NCBI RefSeq assembly: GCF_000367945.1
Contig: NZ_KB849179.1
Location: forward strand, 2,255,747-2,319,746
From: Acinetobacter proteolyticus
GTDB taxonomy: Bacteria > Pseudomonadota > Gammaproteobacteria > Pseudomonadales > Moraxellaceae
Reading direction: 5' to 3'
Length of the DNA: 64,000 bases
Shown: positions 63,557 through 64,000 of the stretch, one piece after another
Numbering within the stretch: the stretch's first letter is position 1
How the letters are laid out: every line of letters starts with the position of its first letter
Position numbers and translations under genes: made by a program
Notes under the pieces: model-generated
What the model was told of the DNA's origin: nothing
What the model saw: only the letters and a program-made list of their open reading frames with translations
Database searches by the model: none

Positions 63557-63934
63557 TTACTCATCATAATCTAAATCATCTTCATCCATATTGATGAAAT
63601 CAGGTTCAGGGGTTTGTTCAAATTGCACGGCGAGAATATCTGTGTGTTGCAGCAAACTGGCTTTAGCGACACGATGCATCCCATCCATCACTCGCCCTTG
63701 TGCACACAAAATAATGGGATAACTCAGATCAGCATCTTGAATCAGTTGAAAGTGCTCAATGATTTGTTGTGTTGTTGGAGATTGATCTGGAAACCAATAG
63801 GCTTCGTTTAACTCTTGAATATCAGCCAGTAAAACCTTCTTAGGAATCAAGTTTTTCGTCAGCTCCAGCAAATGATGAACATCCCAGATATAAGTATCCT
63901 CTCCAACTTGTCTAAAGTGATATTGCCTGCGCAC
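63557..63934 (-). CDS. ParB-like (DGMHR motif) small protein
   Basis: 125 residues with a GTG start at 63934. PIILCAQGRVMDGMHRVAKASL resembles the nuclease/ATP-binding motif of ParB/Srx-fold proteins (DGxHR). The C-terminus is acidic. No parA or parS nearby, so not a partition protein by context. A short open frame enters from the window edge (minus strand, 64000 to a TAA at 63938-63940) 3 nt upstream and may be the end of a co-transcribed gene. Confidence 0.55.
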   Translation of the reverse strand: MRRQYHFRQVGEDTYIWDVHHLLELTKNLIPKKVLLADIQELNEAYWFPDQSPTTQQIIEHFQLIQDADLSYPIILCAQGRVMDGMHRVAKASLLQHTDILAVQFEQTPEPDFINMDEDDLDYDE

Positions 63935-64000
63935 GTTTTAATCCATCATTAATTTCAGATATGATAATAAGCTTAGCTTCTCACCAATAACAGCATACAT

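Overview
The window is a stretch of Acinetobacter-type chromosome (A+T-rich gammaproteobacterium). Support for the genus: the filABCDEF locus, a gigA-gigB stress pair, the order rpoN-hpf-ibaG-murA-hisG, and pheS-pheT-ihfA. The species cannot be fixed by reading alone. Almost everything is core genome. I see no insertion sequence, prophage, CRISPR array or integron.

Layout. 1-9950: a Cys/His-rich small membrane protein, rpe, a DUF2218 protein, an OmpA-like lipoprotein, overlapping fghA and C13-peptidase genes, the tsaB-uppP-rsmJ operon, a gamma carbonic anhydrase with a CoA pyrophosphatase, and a zinc-ribbon NUDIX protein. 9989-18295: the fil locus on the minus strand (filA, then filB-filF). 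18802-28463: pabB, hisC, hisD, a DUF4272 protein, hisG, murA, ibaG, hpf, rpoN and a small membrane protein. 28604-33951: a complete rRNA operon on the minus strand (16S, tRNA-Ile, tRNA-Ala, 23S, 5S) with its promoter and processing stems. 34516-39648: mlaA, gigA-gigB, a nitrilase-family hydrolase, a small exported protein and ohrR-ohr. 39714-50135: gspE, a DUF432-like gene with a MscS channel, a large DUF2339 membrane protein, polA and an acyltransferase. 50179-55314: the ppx-accA-tilS-proC-yggT cluster. 55588-64000: trxA, rho, an alanine-rich lipoprotein, the pheS-pheT-ihfA operon, and three poorly known genes.

Two observations stand out. First, directly downstream of rpe (746-802) there are five DnaA-box-like nonamers at an exact 12-bp period, one of them a perfect TTATCCACA, next to A+T-rich DNA. 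This is not the usual dnaA-linked oriC context. Second, the fil locus looks like a counterpart of the Pseudomonas Fap functional-amyloid export system. FilB is a stand-alone C39-type peptidase like FapD, FilC has a low-complexity N-terminus followed by a Phenol_MetA_deg-like barrel like FapF, and FilA is a small, repetitive, apparently Cys-free exported protein that could be the fibre subunit. FilD (FadL-like barrel), FilE and lipoprotein FilF complete a probable surface-structure machine.

Smaller points include convergent genes whose stop codons both lie in the loop of one palindrome, three helically spaced T8 tracts upstream of filB, a possible rho leader peptide, and a structured A+T-rich leader before the alanine-rich lipoprotein. 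Start codons were moved from the longest open frame where a ribosome-binding site or family N-terminus favoured another; these choices are stated per gene.
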